Part shown: one piece after another, positions 36,501 through 48,500 of the stretch
Numbering within the stretch: the first letter of the stretch is position 1
Layout: each line of letters opens with the position of its first letter
Assembly: GCF_030052815.1 (NCBI RefSeq)
Contig: NC_079510.1
Span: 36,924,358-36,988,357, forward strand
Reading direction: 5' to 3'
From: Hevea brasiliensis
Taxonomy: Eukaryota; Streptophyta; Magnoliopsida; Malpighiales; Euphorbiaceae
Length of the DNA: 64,000 nucleotides
Translations under genes and position numbers: made by a program
The notes under the pieces: model-generated
Told to the model about the DNA's origin: nothing
Databases searched by the model: none
What the model saw: the letters and a program-made list of their open reading frames with translations, nothing else

Positions 36501-39500
36501 ATATTGTTTGGAATTTGGACCGATCATCATTCTATTTCTTGCTCTGTAACTTTATTGATCGAGAATCACAGGTGCAAATTACAAGGGGTTTGTGAGCAAC
36601 CTGCCTCATCTGCTTAGACTTTTACCTAGAGCATATGTTGTTTAATTATCAATAGTATTTAATCTGATCATTATGTTAATAGTAACTTGCATGCAAGTTA
36701 TTGTAAATTTCCAGTCCCTTTTCTGGATCCCCCTTTTTGCAAATGTGAATACTTCAGTCCAGTTTAAGACACCTGAATACTTCATTTCTTCAGATCTCTG
36801 TTGGTGCCCATGTATTTCCTCAAAACCCTGTCCTTTGTCAAGGAAGTTCACTTGATTTCAATGTTGAAGGTGGGCCTACAACATTCACTTTAAATTTCCT
36901 TTTTGTTTCTTCTAAACATTTTTAAGTAACAGTAACTGTGTTTTTCATTTGATAGCAACAAGAAAAGTTCTTTTCACCTTTATATCTCTCCTAGGATATC
37001 ATAATTAATTAATTGCTTATTTTCTTGTATGTGCTAGGGATTGATGATCATGTCTCTGGCCGCTGGCTTAGTGCTAATGAAAGTGTCATATCTGTAGATA
37101 TGACATCAGGAAAAGCTGAAGCAGTTGGGATAGGTTCGACCCAAGGTGCTGAATTTAAAAAATTATACTTTCTTTATGTCGTATACATAAGTTCGAATAA
37201 AATTAATGTGAACTCTGTTTTTTCATTATTTGGAATTATTATTTTTGAACAGTAGCTTTTGAATCTCCAAGTATGAAATTGCAAACAGCAGTTAGTGTGC
37301 TATCGGGAAATGTTGTCACTATTGATGCTCCGAAAGAGATGCTAACAAATGTTCCTTACCCAACAAAAGGATATAGCTTCTCTGTGAAGTTCAGGTTTGT
37401 GAATGAATCCATGCCCATATTATAGTGATTTCACACATTTTAAGTGACTGGTGCTGAACTTCAAGTGATATTTTTTCAAGTTTCTCTTGAAGAATTGATT
37501 GCATTGCAAAATGGATAACCTTTAATAAACATAGGCCATGAGAATGCCTTGGCATTTGATTGCTTGTGAAGTACCAATTTGTTCAGTTTGGTTTTAACTT
37601 ATGAAATGGAATGGTGACAAATTAGTACATTCTTCATTGCTGGAGTATTTTCATCACATCATTTCACTACCGCTGATAATCATGAAATGTAGAAGCAATT
37701 GTTTTCTTAGATATGCAGTTGGCAATACTTTTTTTCTTGGAAAAAAAAAAATACTTGTATACACCCAGTGAGCAGAAGGTTGTGACTTGTGATGCTCTCT
37801 AGACACTGTTATATACATTTTGTATATTAATACAAAGCTTTATTACCATTTTTTCCCTTTGAAAAAGATTCTATATTCATCAGCTGAGTCAACAGAAATA
37901 TCCAAAGTGATTCATTTGATGTCTTAATGTGTTGTCTGGACATGTTGCATTATGCTTCACTCAAATAATTAACAAAATTTAGATTCTGGGGCAAGCTCTC
38001 TGACTTTGGTAGTAAAACCAAAACTCTGTTGTTTGTTGTAGGTAAATATTTTCTATATATTTTATTGAATGAGATACAAGGTATTTATATACAAAGGGTT
38101 CTGTAATTAAGTATTCTAATTGGGGTGATATCCCACTAATTATGCTAACTAATTAAGAAAGAATATTATTTACATAATTATAGGATTGACTTCCTATAAC
38201 ACTCCCCCTCAAGTTGGAGCATAGATATTAATCATGCCCAACTTGTTACAAATGTAGTCAATCCGAGCCCTATTCGAAGCCTTTGTGAAGATATCTCCTA
38301 ACTGCTCTCCGGTTTTGACATGCCCTGTTGAGATTATCTTTTATTGAAGGAAGTGACAATTAATTTCAATATGCTTAGTACGCTCATGAAACACTAGATT
38401 TTAGACAATATGGAGAGCAGCTTGATTGTCACACCATAGTTTGACAGGAAATGAGGTCTCAAAACCCACTTATTCCAATAACTGAGTGTCCACATTACTT
38501 TACACAGTTTGGGCAATAGCTCGATATTCTGATTTAGCACTCGAACGAGAAACTACAGTCTGTTTCTTACTTCTCCAATATACTAAGTTTCCTCCAACAA
38601 AGATACAATATCCTGTAATGGATCTCCTATCAATCTTTGAATCAGCCCAATCTGCATCTGAAAAACACTCAATATTTAAGTGCTCATGATTGCTATAGCA
38701 GAGACCACGCCCTGGAGCCCCCTTCAAGTAACATAAAATTTGCCCCAAAGCTTCCCAATGGTTAACAGTAGGAGATGACATAAATTGACTTACAACACTA
38801 ACTGAATATGCAATATCCGGATGAGTCACTGTGAGATAATTAAGCTTGCCAATCAATCTCCTATATATCTTAGGATCCTCAAATAGTTCACCATCTGAAG
38901 ATTTGAAGTCATTGGAGCACTACATGGTTTGGCACCTAATTTTCGTGTTTCCGCCAATAAATCAAGGACATACTTCCTCTGAGATAAGAAGATGCCTTTC
39001 TTACACCTTGAAACTTCAATGCCTAAGAAATATTTCAACAAACCCAAATTTTTTGTTTGAAACTGAGTCTAAAGAAATGGCTTAAGTGATGAAATACCTG
39101 CAGAGTCATTTCCAGTAATAACAATATCATCAACATATACTATAAGTAAGATTAGTCCAGCTTTAAAATGTCTATAAAATACTGAATGATTGGACTTGCT
39201 CTTTTTCATGCGAAACTGCTGAACTACCTCACTGAATCTGCCAAACCAAGCTCGAGGACTCTGTTTCATGTTATAAAGGGATTTTCAGAGCCTGCAAACT
39301 TTGCCTAACTCCCCCTGAGCAACAAAACCTGGTGGTTGCTCCATATAAACTTCCTCTTGGAGATCACCATGAAGGAAAGCATTTTTTATATCTAACTGAT
39401 GTAAAGGCCAATCATATCTGGCTGCCAAAGAAACAAACAAGCGAACAGAAGCTGGTTTAGCAACAGGAGAGAAAGTGTCAGAGTAATCAGCTCCATAAGT

Positions 39501-42500
39501 CTGAGCATATCCTTTAGCAGCAAGGCGACAAGATGGGACTGCAAAAACCCATTTGCATCCAATAGCTTTCTTATTAGGAGGCAGATGCACCAATTCTCAA
39601 GTACCATTAGTATCTAAAGTCACCATTTCCTCTTCCATTGCAACACGCTAGCTAGGATGGGACAATACCTCAGCAACAGTTTTAGGAATAGAAATAGTAT
39701 GTAGAGAACTGATAAAACAATGAGATGGAGACAAGTGATCACAACATACAAAGGAAGAGATAGGATAAGTACATTGACGTTTACCTTTTGCGAAGAGCAA
39801 TGGGAAGATCTAAGTCAAACTGAGGAGCAGTGGATGGAACTGGGTCTTCTGACAAAGAAGCTGGTGGAGGATTTGAGTCAAGAGTCTCCAATCTTCTAGA
39901 GTAAACATGAACAACAGGTGGGCGAGGGGATTGAATCGGTGCTAGCGCAGGAGAATTCTGAGGATCTGGATGAGGACTTGACACTGGATGGACAGAATAG
40001 ACTAAGAGATCATCTTCCTCACCCGGACTCTCATAAATAGGTGAGGGAGGAAAGAATGGAGTAGATTCAAAAAAGGTAACATCAGCAGACACAATATAAC
40101 GATTAAGGGTTGGAGGAAAACATCTGTACCCTTTTTGAAGTGGAGAATATCCAAGGAAGAGACACCTAAGAGACTTGGGATCCAATTTAGTAACCTGTGA
40201 ACGAACATCTCGCACAAAACAAGTACGACCAAAGATACGAAGTTCAATAGGAAACAAAGATGTAAAAGGAAACAAAAAGGTATAAGGAATATTACCGTTA
40301 AGGACAAATGATGGCATACGATTAATCAGGAAACAAGCTGTAGAAACTGCATCAGCCCAAAACTGTTTAGGAACTTTCATTTGAAAAAGGAGTGCCCATG
40401 CTACCTCAAGGAGATATCTATTTTTTCTTTCAGCAACCTCATTCTGGGATGGAGTATCAACACAAGATGTCTGATGAAGAATGCCTTTTTGCGACATATA
40501 GGTTTGAAAATTGCTAAAAAGATATTCCTTAGCATTATCACTTCTCAATATACGCACAAACGTATTAAATTGATTTTGAATCTCAGCACAAAATGCACAA
40601 AAAATAGAAAATAATTCTGAACGATTCTTCATTAAAAATAACAAAGTAACACGGGAATAATCATCAACAAATGTAATAAAATTCTTGAATCCAGAGTTTG
40701 AAATAATAGGAAATGGACCCCATACATTAGAATGAACTCACTCAAAAGGGGACGAAGCCCATTTATTGACTCGAGACACTTTAGGCAAACGATGATGTTT
40801 AGCAAACTGACAGGACTCACAATCTTAAACTAACAAAGACTGAAACTGTGGACATAACTTTTTCAAGATAGATAAAGACGGATGTCCCAACCGAAAATGG
40901 ACTTCAATAGGAGTTAAAATCCTGGAACGCACAAGAGATCTTGGCACCTGTTTGTCAAGGACGTAGAGGCCTCCAGACTCATATCCTCTACCAATAATCT
41001 GCTTCGTCGTAAGATCCTGGAACAAATAATGATTAGGAAAAAATGAGATACTACAATTTAAGACTCGAGTAAGTTTACTAACAGAGAGTAAATTAAAGGC
41101 GAATTTAGGTAGACACAAACCAGATGATACAGAAATGGATGGTGTGAGATTTGCAATGTTAGAACCAATGACATAAGACTTGGACCCATCGGCCAAAACA
41201 ACAGAGGATGAAGGATGATGAGGCTGAATGTAGACAAAAGGTTAGAATAATAGAAAGAGATGATTCTCCTTAATTTCAATTAATCTGTACATGGGTATAT
41301 ATATATATATAATTGATTCCTATAATTGTGTTCTACTAATTAGAAAGAAATTCTAAATAAGAAATCCTAAATAGGAATACAGAATACAGAATATATAGAG
41401 AAATAATATAGTAATTGACTTTCCATAACACTCCCCCTCAAGTTGGAGCATAGATGTTAATCATGCCCAACTTGTTACAAATGTAGTTAATCCTAGCTCT
41501 ATTTAGAGCTTTTGTGAAAATATCTCCTAACTGCTCTCCAGTTTTGATGTGTCCTGTTGAGATGATTTGTTGTTAAATCTTTTCACGAACAAAGTGATAA
41601 TCAATCTCAATATGTTTGGTCCGCTCATAAAACACTGGATTAGAAGCAATATGGAGAGCAACTTGATTATCACACCTCAATTTCGCAGGCAGGGATGTCT
41701 TAAAACCTGTCTAATCTAGTAATTGAAGTATCCACATTACCTCACATACTGATTGTGCCATGGCTCTGTATTCCGATTCAGCACTAGATCGAGAAACTAC
41801 ACTATGCATCTTGCTTCTCCAAGACACCAAATTTCTTCCAACAAAAACGCAATATCCAGTAGTTGACCTCCTGTCAACCTTAGATCCAGCCCCGTCGTCA
41901 TCTGAAAAACATTCAACATTCAAATGCCCATGATTACCATATAACAAACCTCTTCCTGGAGCGCCCTTTAGATAACACAAGATTTGTCCCAAGGCTTTCC
42001 AATGAGCAACAGTTGGAGATGACATAAACTGACTTACCACACTAACGGCATAAGCAATGTCAGAACTAGTGACTGTAAAGTAGTTCAATTTTCCTACCAA
42101 TCTCTCTGGATCTTCAAACAACTCACTATCCCCTGCTAACAGTTGTAAATTTGGAGTCATTGGTGCACTGCAAGGCTTAGCACCTAATTTTTCTGTCTCC
42201 GTCAATAGATCGAGGACATGTTTTCTTTGAGACAAGAAAATACCCTTCTTACTTCTTATAACTTCAATACCCAAGAAATACTTAAACAATATCAAGTCTT
42301 TGGTCTGAAACTGGGTTTGGAGGAAGGTTTTAAGAGATAAAATACCTGTAGAGTCACTCCCAGTGATGACAATGTCATCCACATAGACCACCAGGAGAAT
42401 TAGACCAGCCTCAGATTGCCTATAAAATACTGAGTAATCACACTTACTCTTTTGCATACCAAATTCCTGTACTGCTTCACTGAATCTGCCAAACCAGGCC

Positions 42501-45500
42501 CTAGGACTTTGTTTCAAGCCATAAAGAGACTTCCGAAGCCTACAAATTTTACCCAACTCCCTCTGAGCAACAAACCCAGGTGGTTGCTCCATATACACCT
42601 TCTCCTGAAGATCACCATGAAGGAAAGTATTCTTGATATCCAATTGGTGCAGGGTCCAATCATATGTAGCTGTTAAAGAGATAAACAAGCGAACAGAAGT
42701 AAGTTTAGCTACAGGAGAAAAAGTGTCAGAGTAATCAACTCCATATGTCTGAGCATATCCTTTTGCCACAAGGTGTGCTTTTAACCTAACCACAGAACCA
42801 TTAGGATTTACCTTTACTGTAAATACCCATTTGCAACCAATAGCTTTCTTACCAGTGGGCAAAGGCAACAGTTCCCATGTACCATTAGCATCTAAAGCCT
42901 CTATTTCCGCTTGCATAGCAGCACACCAGCCAGGATGAGACAGTGCCTCACCAACAGTATTAGGGATAGGAATAGAGTCTAAAGAAGTAACAAAACACCG
43001 AGAACAAGAAGACAATTGATTATAAGAAACAAAAGAAGAGATAGGGTAAGTGCATGAACGCTTACCTTTACGAAGAGTAATGGGTAACTCTAGGTCAGAA
43101 TCATGATCAGTATGAGGTACAGTATCTCCTAACGAAGTAGCTGGTGGAGGATCTGAGTTAGGAATCTCCAATCTCCTGGAATAAATATAAATAACGGAAA
43201 GTCGAGTAAGTCTAGAGACAGAAGGACCAGGCTATGAGAGAGGACTAGACATTAGTTGGATAGTATATATTAAGAGATCATCCTCCTTCCCCTGACTCTC
43301 ATACACAGATGATTGAGGAAAGAATGGAGTTGACTCAAAAAATGTGATATCTGTAGAAACAAGATAACGATTAAGAGTAGGAGAGAAACAGCGGTACCCT
43401 TTTTGGAGCTGGGAGTACCCAAAGAAGACACATTTGAGAGACTTCGTATCCAATTTAGTAATCTGTGGACGAACATCATGCACAAAACAGGTACAACAAA
43501 AAATACGAGGTTCAACAGGGAACAAAAATTTTGTACGAAATAAAGCAGTATAAGGAATATCCCCATTATAGACAGAAGACGGCATACGATTGATCAAAAA
43601 ACATGCCGTAAAAACTGCATCCACCCAAAAGTGTTTAGGAACTTTCATAGGAAAAAGAAGAGCACGAGTTACCTCATGAAAATGCCGATTTTTTCTTTCG
43701 GCCACGCCATTTTGGTATAGGGTATCAACACAGGAAGACTGATGAAGAATGCCATTTTGTGTCATAAAAAATTGAAATTGTACTGAAAAATATTCTTTGG
43801 CATTGTCACTTCTTAATATGCGTACAGAAATATTAAATTGAGTTTTGATTTTATTACAAAAGGCATAAAAGATAGAAAACTCAGAACAATTCTTCATTAA
43901 ATATAACCAGGTAACACGAGAGTAATCATCAACAAAAGTAACAAAATAACGAAATTCAGTTTTAGAAGTAACAGAACAAGGACCCCAAACATCAGAATGA
44001 ACTAACTCAAAAGGAGATGAAGCCCGTTTATTGACTCTAGACACAGAAGGCAAACGATGATGTTTTGCAAACTGACACGACTCACATTCTAGTACTGATA
44101 AAGACTAAAACTGAGGATACAGCTTCTTCATAGTAGACAAAGAAGGATAGCACAATCTACAATGAGCTTCAAGAGGTGTTAAGGTACTGGAGGAAACAAG
44201 CGACCGCGGTACATGATTTTCCAGAATGTAGAGACCACCTGACTCGCGTCTTCTACCAATAATCTGCTTCATCATAAGATCCTGAAACAAACACTGGTCA
44301 GGAAAAAAGAAAAAAGAAAAAAGAGCAATTTAAGGTACGAGTAAGTTTACTAACAGAAAGTAGATTAAAATAGAATTTTGGTAGACACAAAACAGATGAC
44401 AAAGAAATTGACGAAGTCGGGTTCATAGTTCTAGAACCCATGACATAAGAAGTAGAACCATCAGCTAAAGTAACAGTAGTGGAAGTGAGATTAGACTGAA
44501 AAGCAGATAGAAGACTAGAATTACTTGTCATGTGATCTATCGCACCAGAATCAATAACCCATTTGGATGAGGAAGACACAAGGCATGTAATGGATTTACC
44601 TGACTCAGCGATCGCAGTAACAGGGGAATTGGTAGGCTTTAGAGATGCTTGATACTGAGAAAACTGTGCAAAATCCTCTGCAAATACCAAAATAGTTTTC
44701 TTAGAGGAAGATACTGTAGAATCCTCTGCTGCCATATTTGCCACCTGTGATCGCTGATTTTTTCTCTGAAGTTGCGAACAATTATATTTTGTATGGCCAG
44801 GCTCATGGCAATAATAACAAATGAGTCCTGATTAGAACTAGCCTCCCCATTACGCTGATTACCTCTGTTGCCTGTAATTCCTCTTCTACTTCCTCTTCTA
44901 TTACCCTGTTGTTCATTTGGATTACGGCTAATAAGAGCACTACTGGCAGACTGTGAAGATTGAGTACTCTCTGTACGAAGGACCCGTGTGAACGTTTCAT
45001 GCAAAAAGGAAATCTCAAAATTGGAGAAAATCTTAGATTTAGCAGTCTCATACTCTGAAGGAAGGCCTGCAAGAAAACTCATAACAGACAGTTGCTCCCG
45101 TTGGGCCTGCTGAATTTTCACATCAGAACTAAAATACAACAATACATTAAGTTCCTCATATACCCATTTAAAATTCATAAAATAAGCCGTGAGAGACTTA
45201 TCCTCTTTCTCAGCATGGTAGAATGCCTTAAAAACATCATAAATAAGGGAGATATTCCCTTTACTAGAATACAGAAAATCTAAGTAATTCATCAATTCCT
45301 TAACAAATTCACAGTGATTAATTAAACTAATTACCTCACTGTAAATCGAGTTTCAAAGCTGCAAAAACAACCGAGCATCCTCCCTTAGTCAAGTTTGCCG
45401 TGTATCATCAGTAGGTGGGTCTTTAGTAAGGTGATCATTCTTATCAATGCTATGCAAATAGACCCTAACAGTCTTACTCTACTCCAGGTAATTCGAACCA

Positions 45501-48500
45501 TTAAGTTTGTGTTCCGTGATCTTAGTCATCACCGGAATCACATCAGAAATAACATTCTTATTGTCTGTCATTTGTTGAGACAAGGAAAACTAACCAAAAC
45601 GCTAATCCAAAGTGCTTATAGCCGCAAAATAACCCAAAATCACAAATCAAGCAAATATCGAAATAGGATCTGAGAGCCAAACCTCAGAAATCCTTTAATG
45701 GTGTGTACTGGATCAGACAACAACACAGTGGTGGAATGAGGGGGTTGAGGCGACGCCGGCGATGCTGATCGTAGTCGAAACGGCCGGCGGACGGGCCTCC
45801 ACACGTCGGTGAGTGAAGAAACGGCGAGAACCTTAGTTGGGCGCGTGAACCTCATGTGCTTGGATTCCGGCGACCGGATCAGAGAGGACGGCCGGTTGGC
45901 GGCCAAGGTCTCTCCCGAGTTGGGTTGTGAGAACAAATAGTCACCCTAGATAGATGACCTGCTCTGATACCAAGTAGAACGAGATGATTCTCCTCAATTT
46001 CAATTAATCTGTACATGGGTATATATATACAATTAATTCCTATAATTGTGTTCGACTAATTAGGAAGAAATTCTAAATAAGAAATCATAAGTAAGAATAC
46101 AGAATACAGAATATACAGAGAAATAATATAGTGATTGACTTTCCATAACAAGAATTACCAGTCATGTGGTCTGTAGCACCAGAATCAATAACCCATTTGG
46201 AGGAGACAAAGCATGTAGTAAATTTACCTGACTCAACTATTGCAGTGACTGGGGAGCTAGAAGACTTTAGAGAGGCCTGATACTGTGAAAACTGTGCATA
46301 TTCTTCGGCGGATACTAAAACTGCTTTCTAATAAGGAGCTACTGAAGAGTCATCAACTACCATATTGGCCATCTGAGATCGTGAGTTCTTATTCTGAAGT
46401 TTCGGACAATACCTTTTTGTATGACCTGACTCATGATAATAGTAACATTCAATTCCTCCTAAGTCGCGATTAGGGGCAACCTCCCCACTACGCTGGTTAC
46501 CCCTATTGCCACTATACCCTCCTTTACTGCCTCCTTTATGACTTTGCCCGCCATTGTCAGTACGACTAACAAGAGCACTATTAACAAATTGGGAGACTTG
46601 GGGAGCTTCAGTACGAAGTACTCTTGAGAAAATATCATGCAGAGATGAAATTTCAGAATCAAAAAGAATTTGAGATTTAGCAGTTTCAAACTTTGGGAGA
46701 AGACCTGCCAAAAAAATTGACAGCCATTTGTTCTCATTGAGCTTGCTGAACTTTCACATCAGGACTAATCGGCATTAAGACATTAAGCTCCTCATAGATC
46801 CTTTTAAAATCCATAAAATAGGCTGTGAGAGACCTATCTTGTTTCTCTACACGATAAAATGCCTTACATACCTCATAAATACAAGAGATATTTCCTTTAC
46901 CTGAATATAAGAATTCTAAATAGTCCATCAATTCTTTAATAAACTCACAGTGATTAATTAAGCTAATTACTTCACTGTTAATGGAATTTCGAATTTGCAA
47001 GAACAAACTAGCATCCTCCCTCATCCAAGTTTGCTTTGTATCATCAGTAGGTGAATCTTTGGTGAGATGATCATCCTTATCAATACTTCGCAAATGAACC
47101 TGAACCGTCTTACTCCAATCAAGATAATTAGAACCATTAAGTTTGTGTTCCGTGATTTTAGTCATTATAGAAATCACATCAGCTATTACACTTTTACTTT
47201 CCGCCATTAAAAAAAAATTTCACAGCAATAAATCACAGAAATCTCCTTTCCTAAACTAATAAACACAGAGCAAACACACCTAAAGACACAATTTTAAAGC
47301 AGTTCAGTGTAACAGAAGCCAGAAACATACCCAACAATAGTTGGACCAAGACAAATTACCTCCACAAAGGCACCCTATGGCAGGACAATTAACAGGGATG
47401 CATTATACACTCAAGGCGACGCCAGCGAGAGCAATTGGAGCAGCAAAGGATGTCGGACGCGCCTCCACGGGCCGGCGAGTGGGACAGCGGCAGAAGCTTG
47501 TATCGGCGTGAGCCTCACTCGCCGGTCTTCTGGTGAACGGATTTTTTGGGTGAGGTCACCGGCAAGGGATCTTCCTTCTTGGGTGGGCGGTGAGACTTAA
47601 ATGTCACCTTGAGATGGTGACCTAACTCCACAGTAATGTTTCTAATAGTTTTCTCATAAAAAAAATTTTTTTTTCCCAACAAGGCTCTGATACTATATAG
47701 GTAAATATTTTCTATATATTTTACTGAATGAGATACAAAGTATTTATATATAAAGGGTCCTATAATTAAGTATTCTAATTGGGGTGATATCCCATTAATT
47801 ATGCTAACTAATTAAGAAAGAATATTATTTACATAATTATAGGATTGACTTCCTATAACATTTGTGATCACATAAATATAATCCTATAACATTTGTGATC
47901 ACATAAATATATAACATTGCTATAATGATAACTTCTGCATATCCTTACCATGACTATTGTTGTATTATATTTCTGTAGCTACTGTCTAGCAATTAAGAAA
48001 ATGATCTCCATAGCAAATATATGGTCAATTAAAAACCAATCATATAATGTTGTACATGCAGATATGATAGACTTGGTCTTTTCTATTGGGGGCGGAAGGG
48101 TTTTATTAGTAATTGGGATGCATTATTTTTGGGCGGTCAAACTTGACTGGGTGGTTGCATCTCTTGATGCATGTAAATGCTGCAAGCGTGGTTATATGCA
48201 GGCGCAGAACCAGCCAACTGGAAAGAGCCAAAAAAAAAAGAAGAGGCTTTTAAAAATTAAAATAAGTACCCTTAAATTTTCATCTAAAATTTTCAAAATC
48301 TAATGATGGCCCCCCAAAGCTTTTTGAATTATAAATATAACCACGCATTTTTATGTCAACTTTTAACCATATTTTCATTTTATATTGACTTTGGCCCCTC
48401 ATAACTAATATTAGTTACATGATCTCCATTCTCAATCCCCTCTAGAAAGTTCATGTGCTACTAGAATCACATATGCAGTGGATGAGAATTGAGATAACAT

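Larger units (their letters stand above)
41249..46150 (-). mobile_element. Copia E, full length, inserted in Copia D
   Basis: Minus strand, 4902 bp. LTRs at 41249-41430 (182 bp, enlarged by a TA repeat near 41297-41312) and 45973-46150 (178 bp). The primer-binding site TGGTATCAGAGC is the rc of 45961-45972, and the polypurine tract abuts the left LTR. The TSD is AGAAT (41244-41248 and 46151-46155). It belongs to the LTR family of B and F. It breaks D within the protease region. The terminal TG/CA bases at the primer-site ends of both LTRs are mutated. Confidence 0.94.
38037..47860 (-). mobile_element. Copia D, full length, in gp210 intron 16
   Basis: Minus strand. LTRs of 165 bp (38037-38201 and 47696-47860) differ at about seven sites by eye. 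The TSD is TTTGT (38032-38036 and 47861-47865). The primer-binding-site variant TAGTATCAGAGC is the rc of 47684-47695, and a GAGGGGGAG tract (rc of 38203-38211) adjoins the 3' LTR. It is the same family as Copia A. Copia E is inserted at 41249-46150. Without E the element is about 4.9 kb. It expands gp210 intron 16 to 11.5 kb. Confidence 0.95.
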
